Assembly (NCBI GenBank): GCA_001028025.1
Contig: LDAQ01000002.1
Location: 54,826-118,825, forward strand
Reading direction: 5' to 3'
Origin: Faecalicatena fissicatena
GTDB taxonomy: Bacteria; Bacillota; Clostridia; Lachnospirales; Lachnospiraceae
DNA length: 64,000 nucleotides
Part shown: piece after piece, positions 25,025 through 33,796 of the stretch
Numbering within the stretch: position 1 is the stretch's first letter
Layout of the letters: each line of letters starts with the position of its first letter
Notes under the pieces: model-generated
Seen by the model: only the letters and a program-made list of their open reading frames with translations
Databases searched by the model: none
What the model was told of the DNA's origin: nothing
Program-made: the position numbers and the translations under genes

Positions 25025-26821
25025 CTACATTATGGCCTGTTCGCCTGTGACGGCAGTTTCATCCATGTTTCCTTCGGACGGTGATGACAAAGGTGCCTGA
25101 TAGAAGATGGTCTCTCCCTCTTTCACACCTTTTACAATTTCGATGTCTGTGCCGTCTGTCAGTCCTGTCGTTACTTCTTTTTTTCCGCCAAGACTGCCGG
25201 TCTTTTCATCAGCAGATGTATAGACATAGGATTTTCCGCCCTCTTCTGTTATAGCCGCCCCGGGAACTGTTAAAACGTCCTTTTTCTCTTCTGTAATTAC
25301 AGAGGCGGAAACATTCATACCGGAGAGCATTTTATCATTCTTATCGGCAGTGATTTCTACGGGGTATTTCGTTACGCCATTGCTGGCTGTCCCTACTTTA
25401 TTGATATGTGTGATCTTTCCTTCAAACACCTGTCCAGGCAGGGCGTTCAGCGTGATATCAGCCTTTTGTCCAACTGATACAGACAGAATATCCAGTTCAT
25501 CCACCTGAATGCTGACTTTCATCTTATTTCCTGAGGATATGGAAAATACAGATACCAGCTCTGTGTTTACCTCTTTATTGTCCCCCGATCCGGAGGAGGA
25601 ATCAGTGCCGCCGGAAGCTGCACTGCCTGCCCAGCCGCCTGCTGTCTGCCCGCTTTCTGAACCTGCGCCGCTCTCTGATCCCCCACCGCTCTCCGTACCG
25701 TCCCCTGGCGGATTGTTCTCTGAATTTCCGGAATCCCCTGGTTTATCCTGGTCAGAAGGCTTCTGAATATTATCTCCCGTTGAGTTGTCTTCTTCCTCCG
25801 GATCTTCTGCTTCGGTTTCTGGATAAATTGCGGTAAATTCAATCCCCTGTATGTACTCTTCCCCTTGATATTTTACATCGGAGACCGCTGCACCTTCGAT
25901 CTTGGGTGCCGTTTCTGGTGCGAAACAATATCCGGGCTTTGCGGCTAAAGTAATCCTTGCTGCGTATACCGTCCCGCCTGCAAATACATCTGCCGGTTTG
26001 TTCCATTCGATTTTCCCGGTATAACTTTCTGTTTCTTGAATTTCTTTAATCTGCGGCTGCCCTGTTACGGGGATATTCAGCTTTAGATCCGGAAATTCAA
26101 TCGGGACAGGCTCGTTAGGCTGCGTGTTGTTTTTTTCTGCGTCATTGAGCCGGGTGAATGCAGAATCCGAAGTGTTTAGATTCATGTTCTGCAGATTGGC
26201 GTTGCTGTTTCCGTCTGACGGATTATTTTGAGGGTTGTTTTTCGGCTTATTATTGCCTCCGTTTTCCTTGGGTTCTGTTTTATTTACTTCTCCGGCCTGA
26301 CCGTTTACCGCTGTTACGGTCCCATCTGCAGATGCCACGATACTGTTGGTTTCAGCTATTTTTCCCAGAATACTGATTTTCTCTTCCAGATTCTGCTTTT
26401 CTTTTGCAAGAGTGTAATAAGCGGCTTTTTTGCTGTCAGCCTGTTTGAATTTTTTGTCGGTCTCGGCCAGTTTCTCTCTGGCTGCCAGCAGTTCTGCGGC
26501 GACAGTATTGCCGTCTGTCAGTGCCAGTACATCACCGGCTTTTACAACATCCCCCAGCTTTGCTCTGACCTCTGTGATCCTGATACCCGTTGGAACATTG
26601 ATGTTTACACTGTTTTCCGGAGTCAGAACGCCCGTGCCCTGGATGCTTTTACTCAGATTTGATTTGGATACCTGCGCGGAGATCAAAGAAGGGACATCTC
26701 CATCTCCCTTTCCTTTTGCAAAGACATTCCAGCCCACAGCCGCAAGCACAAGAAGTCCTGCAGCACATCCTCCTGCAATCCATTTCTTTTTATTTTTCAG
26801 TGTTATCTTCCTGATGTTCAT
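25025..26821 (-). CDS. MacA-like membrane-fusion adaptor with inserted surface-type domain
   Basis: 598-aa adaptor of a MacAB-like exporter. It has an N-terminal signal-anchor (~13-35), then a lipoyl half (~70-105: TGIRITEVRAKLGDVVKAGDVLAL), a short coiled coil (~108-155) and the second lipoyl strand (IVASADGTVTAVNGQAGEVN). The beta-barrel and membrane-proximal domains resume at ~420 (ELVSVFSISSGNKMKVSIQVDELD). Between ~177 and 425 there is an unusual insertion: an Asn/Pro-rich linker, a small beta domain (YTGKIEWNKPADVFAGGTVY and following ~60 residues) of a kind seen in surface proteins, then an Asp/Glu and Gly/Ser-rich linker. The start ATG follows GGAGG. Its promoter has a direct repeat suited to the nearby response regulator. 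Confidence 0.87.
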   Translation of the reverse strand: MNIRKITLKNKKKWIAGGCAAGLLVLAAVGWNVFAKGKGDGDVPSLISAQVSKSNLSKSIQGTGVLTPENSVNINVPTGIRITEVRAKLGDVVKAGDVLALTDGNTVAAELLAAREKLAETDKKFKQADSKKAAYYTLAKEKQNLEEKISILGKIAETNSIVASADGTVTAVNGQAGEVNKTEPKENGGNNKPKNNPQNNPSDGNSNANLQNMNLNTSDSAFTRLNDAEKNNTQPNEPVPIEFPDLKLNIPVTGQPQIKEIQETESYTGKIEWNKPADVFAGGTVYAARITLAAKPGYCFAPETAPKIEGAAVSDVKYQGEEYIQGIEFTAIYPETEAEDPEEEDNSTGDNIQKPSDQDKPGDSGNSENNPPGDGTESGGGSESGAGSESGQTAGGWAGSAASGGTDSSSGSGDNKEVNTELVSVFSISSGNKMKVSIQVDELDILSVSVGQKADITLNALPGQVFEGKITHINKVGTASNGVTKYPVEITADKNDKMLSGMNVSASVITEEKKDVLTVPGAAITEEGGKSYVYTSADEKTGSLGGKKEVTTGLTDGTDIEIVKGVKEGETIFYQAPLSSPSEGNMDETAVTGEQAIM

Positions 26822-26865
26822 ATATTCAATATCCTCCATTCACTTTGATTCTTCTTCATGAAGCT

Positions 26866-26899
26866 ATCATAAAACAGTTTTATTGAAAGAATATTGAAA
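26866..26899 (-). promoter_or_regulatory. exporter promoter with tandem response-regulator sites
   Basis: Direct repeats TTTCAAT (leftward) at 26882-26888 and 26893-26899 are exactly 11 bp apart, one helical turn, the usual spacing of OmpR-family sites. They cover the -35 position of a -10 box TATGAT (26866-26871) that has no good -35 of its own, the form of an activator-dependent promoter. Confidence 0.65.
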
Positions 26900-26933
26900 T
26901 TGTTTTAAAATTTTAAATATGGCAGGATATGAA

Positions 26934-28157
26934 TTAAAGGGTGCTGCTGGTGTATGTTTTTTTCCCTGACAGAGAAATTGTAAATGTGGTCCATCCGCCT
27001 TCACACTCCACTTCTATCTTTCCATTGTGCCGTTTGGTGATGCCTGATGCAATGGCAAGTCCAAGTCCATATCGGTTTTCTGCCCGGCTTCGGCCTTTAT
27101 CAACCCGGTAAAAGCGCTGGAATATTTTCGTTTGTTCCTCCGCAGGTATTGCATCCCCGGTATTGGATACGGATATCTCTGTTTTCTTTCCTTTCCTGCG
27201 GAGTTTTACTTTTATCTCCCCGTGTTCCGAAACATGACTGAATGCATTGTCAGTCAGGATAATTACAGCCTGTTTTAAATGTTCTTCTTCCCCAATAACA
27301 GACAGGCCATCCTGAATATCCATCCACAATTTAACGCCTTTTTCAAATGCAATGCTCTCATAAGGAAGAAGAGCTCCTGTGACAACTCTGCTTATATTTA
27401 CGGTCTGGATCGTGTCTTTTCCTGAACTTCCTTCTATTTTGGCAAGCGTCAGAAGTTCCTTCAGAAGTTTCCCCATCCGATTATTTTCTTCCAGAATATA
27501 ATCAAGCCACTTATTGGCCCCGATTTCTCCCCGCAGGCGCTGGGCATTAGCCCCTACGACTGCCAGTGGGGTTTTCAGTTCATGGCTTGCATCAGATATA
27601 AACTGGTTCTGCTGCAGAAATGCCTGTTCTGCCGGTTTCACCAGCCATTTTGTAAGCAGCAGTGAACAACCCAGAATTATGAGAAAGCCTGCAATCCCGC
27701 TGATTAAGAAAAACATGGCCTGATTTTTATAGTAGTTCAGGGTTTCTTTATCGTCAATCATGACCAGGATATTATCCTTATGCAGATACCACATATTTCT
27801 GTAGATCCCATCTCTTTTATCAAGCGCCAGGATTTCTTCCGCTTTTCCTTCTGCCTCTTCGTCGGTATATGTAGTGTGCGCATTTTTCTGTGTCAGGTTC
27901 AGCACATCCCCATTTTCAATTTCAAATACCCAGACGGGAAGATACCAGTAAGTGATCTCATCAGTCATATAAGAGGGATCGGGTTCAGCAGTGCCGGCAT
28001 AGGTAATCCCGTCAGCAAGATCTTCCATAACCGCTTTCTGGTACTCAGCATAGTAATAATAATTGCTCAGGTACTGGAACAACTGTATGCCAAACATAAT
28101 CAAAGTCAGGATTCCAGTCAATGTAAACATAATTCGCTTCTTCAGTTTTTTAACCAT
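26934..28157 (-). CDS. membrane sensor histidine kinase
   Basis: 407-aa sensor kinase. Two transmembrane helices (~9-30 and ~168-192) enclose a ~135-residue extracytoplasmic sensor with no recognised fold. The cytoplasmic part has HisKA with the phospho-acceptor in FISDASHELKTPLAVVGA and an HATPase domain with N box LTDNAFSHV and G boxes SNTGDAIP and RYGLGLAIA. HAMP is absent or very short. The start at 28157 overlaps the response-regulator stop by eight bases, so the two are translated together. It most likely senses the substrate or damage handled by the MacAB-like exporter next door. Confidence 0.93.
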   Translation of the reverse strand: MVKKLKKRIMFTLTGILTLIMFGIQLFQYLSNYYYYAEYQKAVMEDLADGITYAGTAEPDPSYMTDEITYWYLPVWVFEIENGDVLNLTQKNAHTTYTDEEAEGKAEEILALDKRDGIYRNMWYLHKDNILVMIDDKETLNYYKNQAMFFLISGIAGFLIILGCSLLLTKWLVKPAEQAFLQQNQFISDASHELKTPLAVVGANAQRLRGEIGANKWLDYILEENNRMGKLLKELLTLAKIEGSSGKDTIQTVNISRVVTGALLPYESIAFEKGVKLWMDIQDGLSVIGEEEHLKQAVIILTDNAFSHVSEHGEIKVKLRRKGKKTEISVSNTGDAIPAEEQTKIFQRFYRVDKGRSRAENRYGLGLAIASGITKRHNGKIEVECEGGWTTFTISLSGKKTYTSSTL

Positions 28158-28833
28158 CTGCCATCTCCAATCTGTACCCGATTCCTCTGACCGCCTTGAT
28201 ACGGGCCTGGCATTCAATAAATTTCATCTTTCTTCTGGTAAATGAAATGTACACTTCTACGTTATTGTACTCTGCATTACAGTCATATCCCCAAAGCTTC
28301 TGTACAATCTGTTCTCTTGTGACAATCTGACTGCTGTTCTTTATCAGATACTCCAGAATCTGAAACTCTTTTTTCCCCAGCTGAACTTCGGCGCCCGAGT
28401 CCTTGTTATACAAAATACAGGTGCGAAGATCCAGTGAAATATCCCCAAACCCAGGCCGTTCGGTTTCCATTTTTCCCTGGCGTCTTGTGATTACCCTTGC
28501 CCGTGCCAGAAGCTCTTCCATCTCAAAGGGTTTTGTCAGATAATCATCTGCACCGGTATCCAGCCCTTTTAATTTATCAGAAAGTTCAGACCTTGCTGTC
28601 AGCATAATAACCGGGGTTTCTATTCCTTCCGCACGCCATTTTCTCAGGACATCATATCCGTCCATAGACGGCAGCATGCCATCCAGAACCACTACGTCAT
28701 AAATGTCCGTCAGTCCCTGATAATATCCGTCCTCTCCGTCACCCGATATATCTGCTTCATAATTCTCATCTTCAAACTCAGCTTTAATTACATCCGCCAG
28801 CCCGGCTTCATCTTCTATGATTAAAACGCGCAT
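28150..28833 (-). CDS. OmpR-family response regulator
   Basis: 227-aa regulator with an N-terminal receiver (acidic pocket EDE, phospho-acceptor Asp in VVLDGMLPSMDG, Thr in MLTARS, Lys in YLTKPFE) and a C-terminal winged helix (EFQILEYLIKNSSQIVTREQI... VEVYISFTRRKMKF... IKAVRGIGYRL). A strong AAAGGAGG site precedes the ATG. It is the first gene of a transcript with the kinase and, probably by readthrough or by activating the promoter at 26866, controls the exporter genes downstream. Confidence 0.95.
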   Translation of the reverse strand: MRVLIIEDEAGLADVIKAEFEDENYEADISGDGEDGYYQGLTDIYDVVVLDGMLPSMDGYDVLRKWRAEGIETPVIMLTARSELSDKLKGLDTGADDYLTKPFEMEELLARARVITRRQGKMETERPGFGDISLDLRTCILYNKDSGAEVQLGKKEFQILEYLIKNSSQIVTREQIVQKLWGYDCNAEYNNVEVYISFTRRKMKFIECQARIKAVRGIGYRLEMADG

Positions 28834-28931
28834 ATCTTTCGTACCTCCTTTGAGTATATCTTATCATAACATGCTTTCCGGCGGACAGGTTTTTCGTGCA
28901 TATAACACTCGCCTTGACTCTGAAAATTATG

Positions 28932-28984
28932 AAAAGGACATCCGCGTCAAAAAAGATTGCTTTTACTGACGCGGATGTCCTTTT
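28932..28984 (-). terminator. intrinsic terminator after the 29006 gene
   Basis: Perfect 18-bp stem (AAAAGGACATCCGCGTCA and complement, 17-base loop). T runs lie on both sides, so it can stop transcripts from either direction. Confidence 0.9.
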
Positions 28985-29005
28985 TTATATTTATCTTTTG
29001 TAAGC

Positions 29006-29572
29006 TTATACAGCCGATCTCTTATAAGCTTTAAAATGCTGCCCGTATTTTGCTGCTTTCTCCATAAAAACAGATAAAATTTCCTGCATATTTTTCAAAA
29101 TGACATCAATATTCTTGGAATTGCTGTTTTTAAGCTCTTTTCGGATTCTATTGCCGGCAGTCAGCATTTCATAGCTGTATACCCTGCATTTTTCCAGGTA
29201 CTTATCCGTCTTGCTCTGGCTTATATTATTCAAAGCTGTATGGTAGCTGGTTATAGTGGCAAGACGCAGAAGACGATAGAAAGACTCCATAAACACTGAC
29301 ATTATACCGACATCTTTTTTAACATGCAGGTCTTTACAAAGTTTCTCGATGATTCTTTCGTTCTCATCAATAAGAAACTCACAGCGTGTTCCATCAGCAC
29401 ACTCATTTTGAAAAATTCTGTCTTCCCCATTCTTAAGCAGCCTCTTATATTCATCTACAATCATTCCTGTCATTAAATCGTAAATTAACGATTCACTTTC
29501 AAAGGAATCCAGTTTCCAATGCATATGTCCAGACCAGACTTCATCTCCGATCAATTTAAAGTTTACCTTCAT
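29006..29572 (-). CDS. hypothetical protein
   Basis: 188-aa protein that I do not recognise. It is soluble, with no signal peptide or membrane segment. It begins MKVNFKLIGDEVWSGHMHWKLD, a possible beta-rich start, and continues as mostly helix with many charged residues; the last ~30 residues are basic (KYGQHFKAYKRSAV). The ATG is preceded by AGGAA(A)TG-type sequence, and the gene has its own perfect terminator, so expression looks genuine. It stands between the two-component operon and the divergent PP-loop gene with no sign of co-transcription. No function is proposed. Confidence 0.7.
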   Translation of the reverse strand: MKVNFKLIGDEVWSGHMHWKLDSFESESLIYDLMTGMIVDEYKRLLKNGEDRIFQNECADGTRCEFLIDENERIIEKLCKDLHVKKDVGIMSVFMESFYRLLRLATITSYHTALNNISQSKTDKYLEKCRVYSYEMLTAGNRIRKELKNSNSKNIDVILKNMQEILSVFMEKAAKYGQHFKAYKRSAV

Positions 29573-29789
29573 TTCCTGCTCCTTTACTTTTGTTCATCTC
29601 TTTTCTTTTATATGTATTTTAGTACATAGAACTGGCAGTTAAATTTTACCATTTCTATGCCCGTCCATATTATAACACAAATTTTAAAATATAGTGATTT
29701 TTTTTGCCCCCGGCATTAAGAATTAAGAATTGGCAGCTGGCGCTGCTGTTTACTGGTTTTCCTGTGAATGTAACGATTTCTTATTTTCC

Positions 29790-29818
29790 TTGTATTTCAT
29801 CAAAAGGCATTCTATAAT
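29790..29818 (+). promoter_or_regulatory. promoter of the TtcA-like gene
   Basis: TTGTAT (29790-29795), 17-bp spacer, TATAAT (29813-29818). The rest of the 297-base gap before the gene is AT-rich, with a short AAGAATT direct repeat near 29721; I see no other feature. Confidence 0.65.
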
Positions 29819-29869
29819 AAGATAGTCTGAGTTTTTACCAAAAGAAGAATGAAAGGATTTTGAGAATAG

Positions 29870-30604
29870 ATGCAATTACAGAGATTATTGAGTTTTACAA
29901 GAAAAGCGGTTGATGAATATGATATGATCCAGGAGGGCGATCACATTGCAGTGGGAATATCCGGTGGTAAGGACAGCCTTACACTCCTCTATGCACTGCA
30001 CGGCCTGAAACGGTTTTATCCTAAACATTTTGAACTGAGTGCCATAACAGTGAACCTGGGGTTTGAAAACTTCGATCTGTCCCCGATACAGGCGCTGTGT
30101 AAAGAACTGGAGGTTCCGTACCGTATCGTAGATTCTGAGATCTATCATATCCTGTTCGACGTGCGAAAAGAAACGAATCCATGTTCCCTCTGTGCCAAGA
30201 TGCGCAAAGGAGCGCTCAATGATGCGATAAAGGAGATGGGATGCAATAAGGTTGCCTATGCCCATCACAAAGATGATATCATTGAAACAATGCTGCTCTC
30301 ACTGATTTTTGAAGGCAGATTTCACTCTTTCTCGCCAAAGACATATCTGGACCGTATGGATCTGACAGTGATCCGCCCGATTATGTTTATTGATGAGGCG
30401 GATGTAATCGGGTTTAAGAACAAGTATAATCTGCCTGTTGTGGGCAGTAAATGCCCTGTGGACGGATATACAAAAAGGCAGTATGCCAAGGAACTGGTGA
30501 GGCAGCTCAATACAGAACATCCCGGTGCAAGGGAAAGGATGTTCCGTGCCATCCTAAACGGGAATATCCAGGGATGGCCGGACAGAGTTCCTCATATCAG
30601 ATAA
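29870..30604 (+). CDS. TtcA-like PP-loop ATPase (tRNA thiolation family)
   Basis: 244-aa member of the TtcA/TilS-like N-type ATP pyrophosphatase group. The PP-loop SGGKDS lies at residues 31-36; the CxxC pair Cys105/Cys108 in PCSLCAKMRKG and the later KCPVDG cysteine match the iron-sulfur ligands of TtcA-type thiolases. TtcA puts sulfur on cytidine 32 of some tRNAs. Clostridial homologues of this length are usually labelled only as TtcA-related, so the exact tRNA substrate is not certain. It is monocistronic between a near-consensus promoter and a perfect terminator. Confidence 0.85.
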   Translation: MQLQRLLSFTRKAVDEYDMIQEGDHIAVGISGGKDSLTLLYALHGLKRFYPKHFELSAITVNLGFENFDLSPIQALCKELEVPYRIVDSEIYHILFDVRKETNPCSLCAKMRKGALNDAIKEMGCNKVAYAHHKDDIIETMLLSLIFEGRFHSFSPKTYLDRMDLTVIRPIMFIDEADVIGFKNKYNLPVVGSKCPVDGYTKRQYAKELVRQLNTEHPGARERMFRAILNGNIQGWPDRVPHIR

Positions 30605-30630
30605 AGAATATGACAGATAAAAGTCCAGAC

Positions 30631-30670
30631 AAATGCCCGATAACGATACAAGGTTCGTTATCGGGCATTT
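30631..30670. terminator. bidirectional terminator
   Basis: Perfect 16-bp stem AAATGCCCGATAACGA with its complement, 8-base loop, between the convergent TtcA-like and cytidylate-kinase-like genes. Confidence 0.85.
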
Positions 30671-30699
30671 GTTAACTTGCAGTATCTGCAGGAATATCA

Positions 30700-31347
30700 C
30701 TAAAGCTTTCTCTTTGCTGAGGGAATGCCCTCTTTAAGAGCTACGTACTGTTCGATTGCCTGCGCGGTTCCTTCCACTCCGAGGTTCGAGCTGCTCAGGC
30801 ATAATTCATAGCTTTCAGAATCGGACCACTTTTTATTCGTATAATAGTTATAGTAGCTGGCCCTCTTTTTGTCTGTCTTAATGATCATCTCCTTAGCCTT
30901 GGCATCCGTAATATCATAAACCCGTGCAATTCGGCGGATTCGTGCATCCAGATCTGCATGGATAAATATGCTGACTACATTCTCATAAGACTCCAGTGCA
31001 TAATCCGCACACCGTCCCACGAGGATACATGGGCCTTCATCTGCAATCTTTTTGATTGCATCAAACTGAGCCAGGAACACCTTGTGGTTGATAGGCATAT
31101 CAGAATATGTGCTCCCGGAATACCCCATGGAATACGTATCCATCACCAGTGAATACAGGAAGCTGTTTGTTGGCTTCTCATCGTGGGACTCAAAGATTTC
31201 TTCGCAGATTCCGCTTTCTTTGGCTGCTCTTGCCAGCATCTCTTTGTCATAAAGCTTGATTCCGAGATGTTCTGCCACCTTGTAGCCGATCTCGCGCCCT
31301 GCACTGCCGAACTGTCTGCCGATTGTAATTATTGTGTTTGTTTTCAT
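30700..31347 (-). CDS. cytidylate kinase-like family protein
   Basis: 215-aa nucleoside-monophosphate-kinase fold. The P-loop region is ITIGRQFGSAGREIG and it continues KLYDKEMLARAAKESG, the pattern of the cytidylate kinase-like (Cytidylate_kin2) family, common in clostridia beside true Cmk. The LID-type part has RIRRIARVYDITDAKAKEMI and DKKRASYYNYYTNKKW. Nucleotide binding is expected; the actual substrate is not established. ATG at 31347 follows AGGAG; a GTG three codons earlier lies too near that site. Confidence 0.85.
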   Translation of the reverse strand: MKTNTIITIGRQFGSAGREIGYKVAEHLGIKLYDKEMLARAAKESGICEEIFESHDEKPTNSFLYSLVMDTYSMGYSGSTYSDMPINHKVFLAQFDAIKKIADEGPCILVGRCADYALESYENVVSIFIHADLDARIRRIARVYDITDAKAKEMIIKTDKKRASYYNYYTNKKWSDSESYELCLSSSNLGVEGTAQAIEQYVALKEGIPSAKRKL

Positions 31348-31522
31348 ATCAGTCACTCTCCTTTACGTCAAACCAGGCATATGTTGTTCTTTTTTGGAAT
31401 AACTTTTACATAAAAGCATTATACAATATGACGCACATTTTTACAATATAAATCGGGTTTATTGTGCATTTTCCATAATTTTTTTTCTGATCACAGGCAA
31501 GCCGGTAAACAGTAACCCATAA

Positions 31523-32434
31523 TTACCTGTCTCTTAACTTATTCAGGAGTTCCAGAAAATATTCCGGAAGCGGTGCATCAAACTCCATGTACTCTCCTGT
31601 TGAAGGGTGTGTTATGCCAAGAATCTTTGCATGGAGGGTCTGTCCCTGCAGTTTAAATGGACATTTTGCCGGTCCATAGACGGTATCCCCCACAATTGGA
31701 TGCCCGATGCTTGCCATGTGCACCCGGATCTGATGTGTACGGCCGGTTTCCAGCTCGCACTCAATATAGGTGTATTCTCCGAAGCGTTCCAGCACTTTAT
31801 AATGTGTCACAGCCTGGCGGCCGTGTGGAGCACGGGTACTCATCTTCTTTCTGTCAACGGGATGTCTGCCGATGGGCGCATCTACAGTTTGGCTGTCCTC
31901 TTTTAAATTGCCGTGCACGACAGCATGATATTTTCTGGTAATGTGATGCTCCTTCAGCTGTTCTGCCAGGGCCTGATGGGCGGTATCATTTTTACAGATA
32001 ATCAGGGAACCGGTAGTATTCATGTCAATCCGATGGACAATGCCCGGTCTTGCCACTCCATTAATGCCCGAAAGATTATCCCGGCAGTGATACATGACTG
32101 CATTGACAAGTGTATTGCTGTAATGCCCCGGGGCGGGGTGCACGACCATTCCCTTAGGCTTATTCACAATCAGAATATCGTTATCCTCATACAGAATGTC
32201 CAGGGGAATATCCTCCGGCTGTATATCCGGTATTTCCGGTTCCGGGATGCGTACTGCTATCTCATCGTTCAAGGCTGTTTTATAATTGGCTTTGACGGCC
32301 TTTTGTCCGACTGTTACCAGACCCGTGGAAATGAGCTTTTGTATATGGGATCTGGAAACATCAGGAATGGCTTCTGCAAGAAATTTATCAATTCGTATGC
32401 CGGCAGTTCCGGCAGTGAAATATAATTCCTCCAT
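31523..32434 (-). CDS. rluD: RluD-family pseudouridine synthase
   Basis: Isomerises uridines in 23S rRNA. About 303 aa: N-terminal S4 RNA-binding domain (~12-70) and RluA-type catalytic domain. The catalytic Asp is in GIVHRIDMNTTG; most relatives read HRLDKDTSG, so the flanking residues vary but the Asp is kept. Other motifs are NKPKGMVVHPAPGH and ETGRTHQIRVHM. It directly follows lspA, with its start codon overlapping or abutting the lspA stop, the classic lspA-rluD pair. The ATG at 32434 was chosen over the GTG at 32440 for better spacing from AAGGA. Confidence 0.93.
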   Translation of the reverse strand: MEELYFTAGTAGIRIDKFLAEAIPDVSRSHIQKLISTGLVTVGQKAVKANYKTALNDEIAVRIPEPEIPDIQPEDIPLDILYEDNDILIVNKPKGMVVHPAPGHYSNTLVNAVMYHCRDNLSGINGVARPGIVHRIDMNTTGSLIICKNDTAHQALAEQLKEHHITRKYHAVVHGNLKEDSQTVDAPIGRHPVDRKKMSTRAPHGRQAVTHYKVLERFGEYTYIECELETGRTHQIRVHMASIGHPIVGDTVYGPAKCPFKLQGQTLHAKILGITHPSTGEYMEFDAPLPEYFLELLNKLRDR

Positions 32435-32440
32435 CTGCAC

Positions 32441-32959
32441 CTATCCTTTCTTCAGTGAAAAGCAGCTCAGCTCGTCCTCTTTATAGTAAAAGAGGATGGC
32501 AAAGGCAAATAAGATGCAGGCGATGACTACATAACAGTCCGCCACGTTAAAAATAGGAAAATCAATCAGCTCAAAATAGAAAAAATCTACCACATAATTC
32601 AGCCGCAGCCTGTCAATCAGATTGCCACAAGCTCCGGCGCAGATCATGACTGCACAGATGCGGAGCAGGTAAAAGCGGGATGTATGGGGCATTCTGCCGT
32701 AAATGAATCCGATCAGGCATACAATAATGACGGCTCCGACGGCGAACAGGATCTGCCTGTCCTGCATAATGCCGAAGGCTGCCCCCCGGTTCTCCAGATA
32801 TTCGAGCTTAAATACTCCCTTCCATATAACGAAAGGCTCCTGATCTTTTAAATGTACGACGGCCAGCCATTTGGTAAGCTGGTCCAGGATTGTCAGGATA
32901 ATACAGCCGGCGGCGGCCAGCAGATAGCTTTGTATGGATTTTGTACTCTTATCTTTCAT
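32441..32959 (-). CDS. lspA: lipoprotein signal peptidase (signal peptidase II)
   Basis: Cleaves signal peptides of diacylglyceryl-modified prolipoproteins in the membrane. 172 aa with four transmembrane segments. The catalytic aspartates lie in GNLIDRLRLNYVVDFF and FNVADCYV, and the conserved ENRGAAFG is present. AAGGA precedes the ATG. It sits upstream of rluD as in many Firmicutes. One likely client in this window is the D,D-carboxypeptidase lipoprotein at 37111. Confidence 0.96.
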   Translation of the reverse strand: MKDKSTKSIQSYLLAAAGCIILTILDQLTKWLAVVHLKDQEPFVIWKGVFKLEYLENRGAAFGIMQDRQILFAVGAVIIVCLIGFIYGRMPHTSRFYLLRICAVMICAGACGNLIDRLRLNYVVDFFYFELIDFPIFNVADCYVVIACILFAFAILFYYKEDELSCFSLKKG

Positions 32960-33012
32960 AGTGATTCCTTTTCTCGATTAAAGGTGATATATGGCATGCG
33001 AAAATGCAGAGG

Positions 33013-33789
33013 CTATATATATTTATGGATAATTACGAAAATTCTATTCTTCTTTGTACGGGACAGGACGCCTTTATACTGGAATTTGCCCATCCCCCTG
33101 ACGGAAATGATGTCTTCTTCCTTCACCTGACAGCTGTTGGTTGTCATAAGCTTACCATTGACAAATACTTTGCCGCCCTCAATAAGTCCGCTTAAACGTG
33201 TCCTGGATGAAGAAAAGGCGAGGGACAAAAGACTGTCCAGCCTGACGGAAGCCACGGTGCCTTTGATTTCCTCAAAGCGGGGCGTGTAATGAAAATCCTG
33301 CAGACTTTCTTCGCGAAGCATCACGCTTGTGTGCCGTACGCGGGCCAGTTCCTCCTGCAGCCAGGCACTTAAGCCTTTCTCTACGAACAGTATAGCCTTT
33401 TTCCCGTCAATCAGAATATCGCCCAGTCTGGAACGCTCTATACCAAGATTCAGGGCAGCTCCGAGATAATCTCTGTGTGTCAGCTCTTCGGCATACTTTT
33501 CATTAAGAGGTTCGATACTGAGCACGGAGAATGGAAAGCCTAGGGCTTCCATATCCGTGATGCCACGCAAATAAAGAGCATCAGGTAGGAATGCTGCCAT
33601 CTGACGCTCTGCTGTGCCGTATCCGCCGAAAGTCACATAGCGTGTATACAGCCTGTCTTTCGGCAAAGAATGCAAAATATTCAATTCATTCAGATTCAGA
33701 AAATCCGAATATGTAATGATATCACGGTGATACGCTGTCATCGACAGCTCAATCAGCCGCTTTTCCAATAACTGTTCTTCTTTTTCCAT
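33013..33789 (-). CDS. ylmH: YlmH-like S4-domain RNA-binding protein
   Basis: 258 aa with an N-terminal RRM-like region (~60-150) and a C-terminal S4 domain (SVRLDSLLSLAFSSSRTRLSGLIEGGKVFVNGK). It lies directly after sepF, the typical sepF-ylmH order near the division gene cluster. Bacillus YlmH binds the 50S subunit and has been linked to ribosome-associated quality control, so a ribosomal role is more likely than a direct division role. The ribosome site is weak (GGAAG at distance), which suggests coupling to sepF translation. Confidence 0.9.
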   Translation of the reverse strand: MEKEEQLLEKRLIELSMTAYHRDIITYSDFLNLNELNILHSLPKDRLYTRYVTFGGYGTAERQMAAFLPDALYLRGITDMEALGFPFSVLSIEPLNEKYAEELTHRDYLGAALNLGIERSRLGDILIDGKKAILFVEKGLSAWLQEELARVRHTSVMLREESLQDFHYTPRFEEIKGTVASVRLDSLLSLAFSSSRTRLSGLIEGGKVFVNGKLMTTNSCQVKEEDIISVRGMGKFQYKGVLSRTKKNRIFVIIHKYI

Positions 33790-33796
33790 ATCAGAA

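Noticed and set aside
29719..29736. Tandem AAGAATT/AAGAATT direct repeat
   Set aside because: Two short AT-rich units in an AT-rich gap; no promoter or operator geometry around them.
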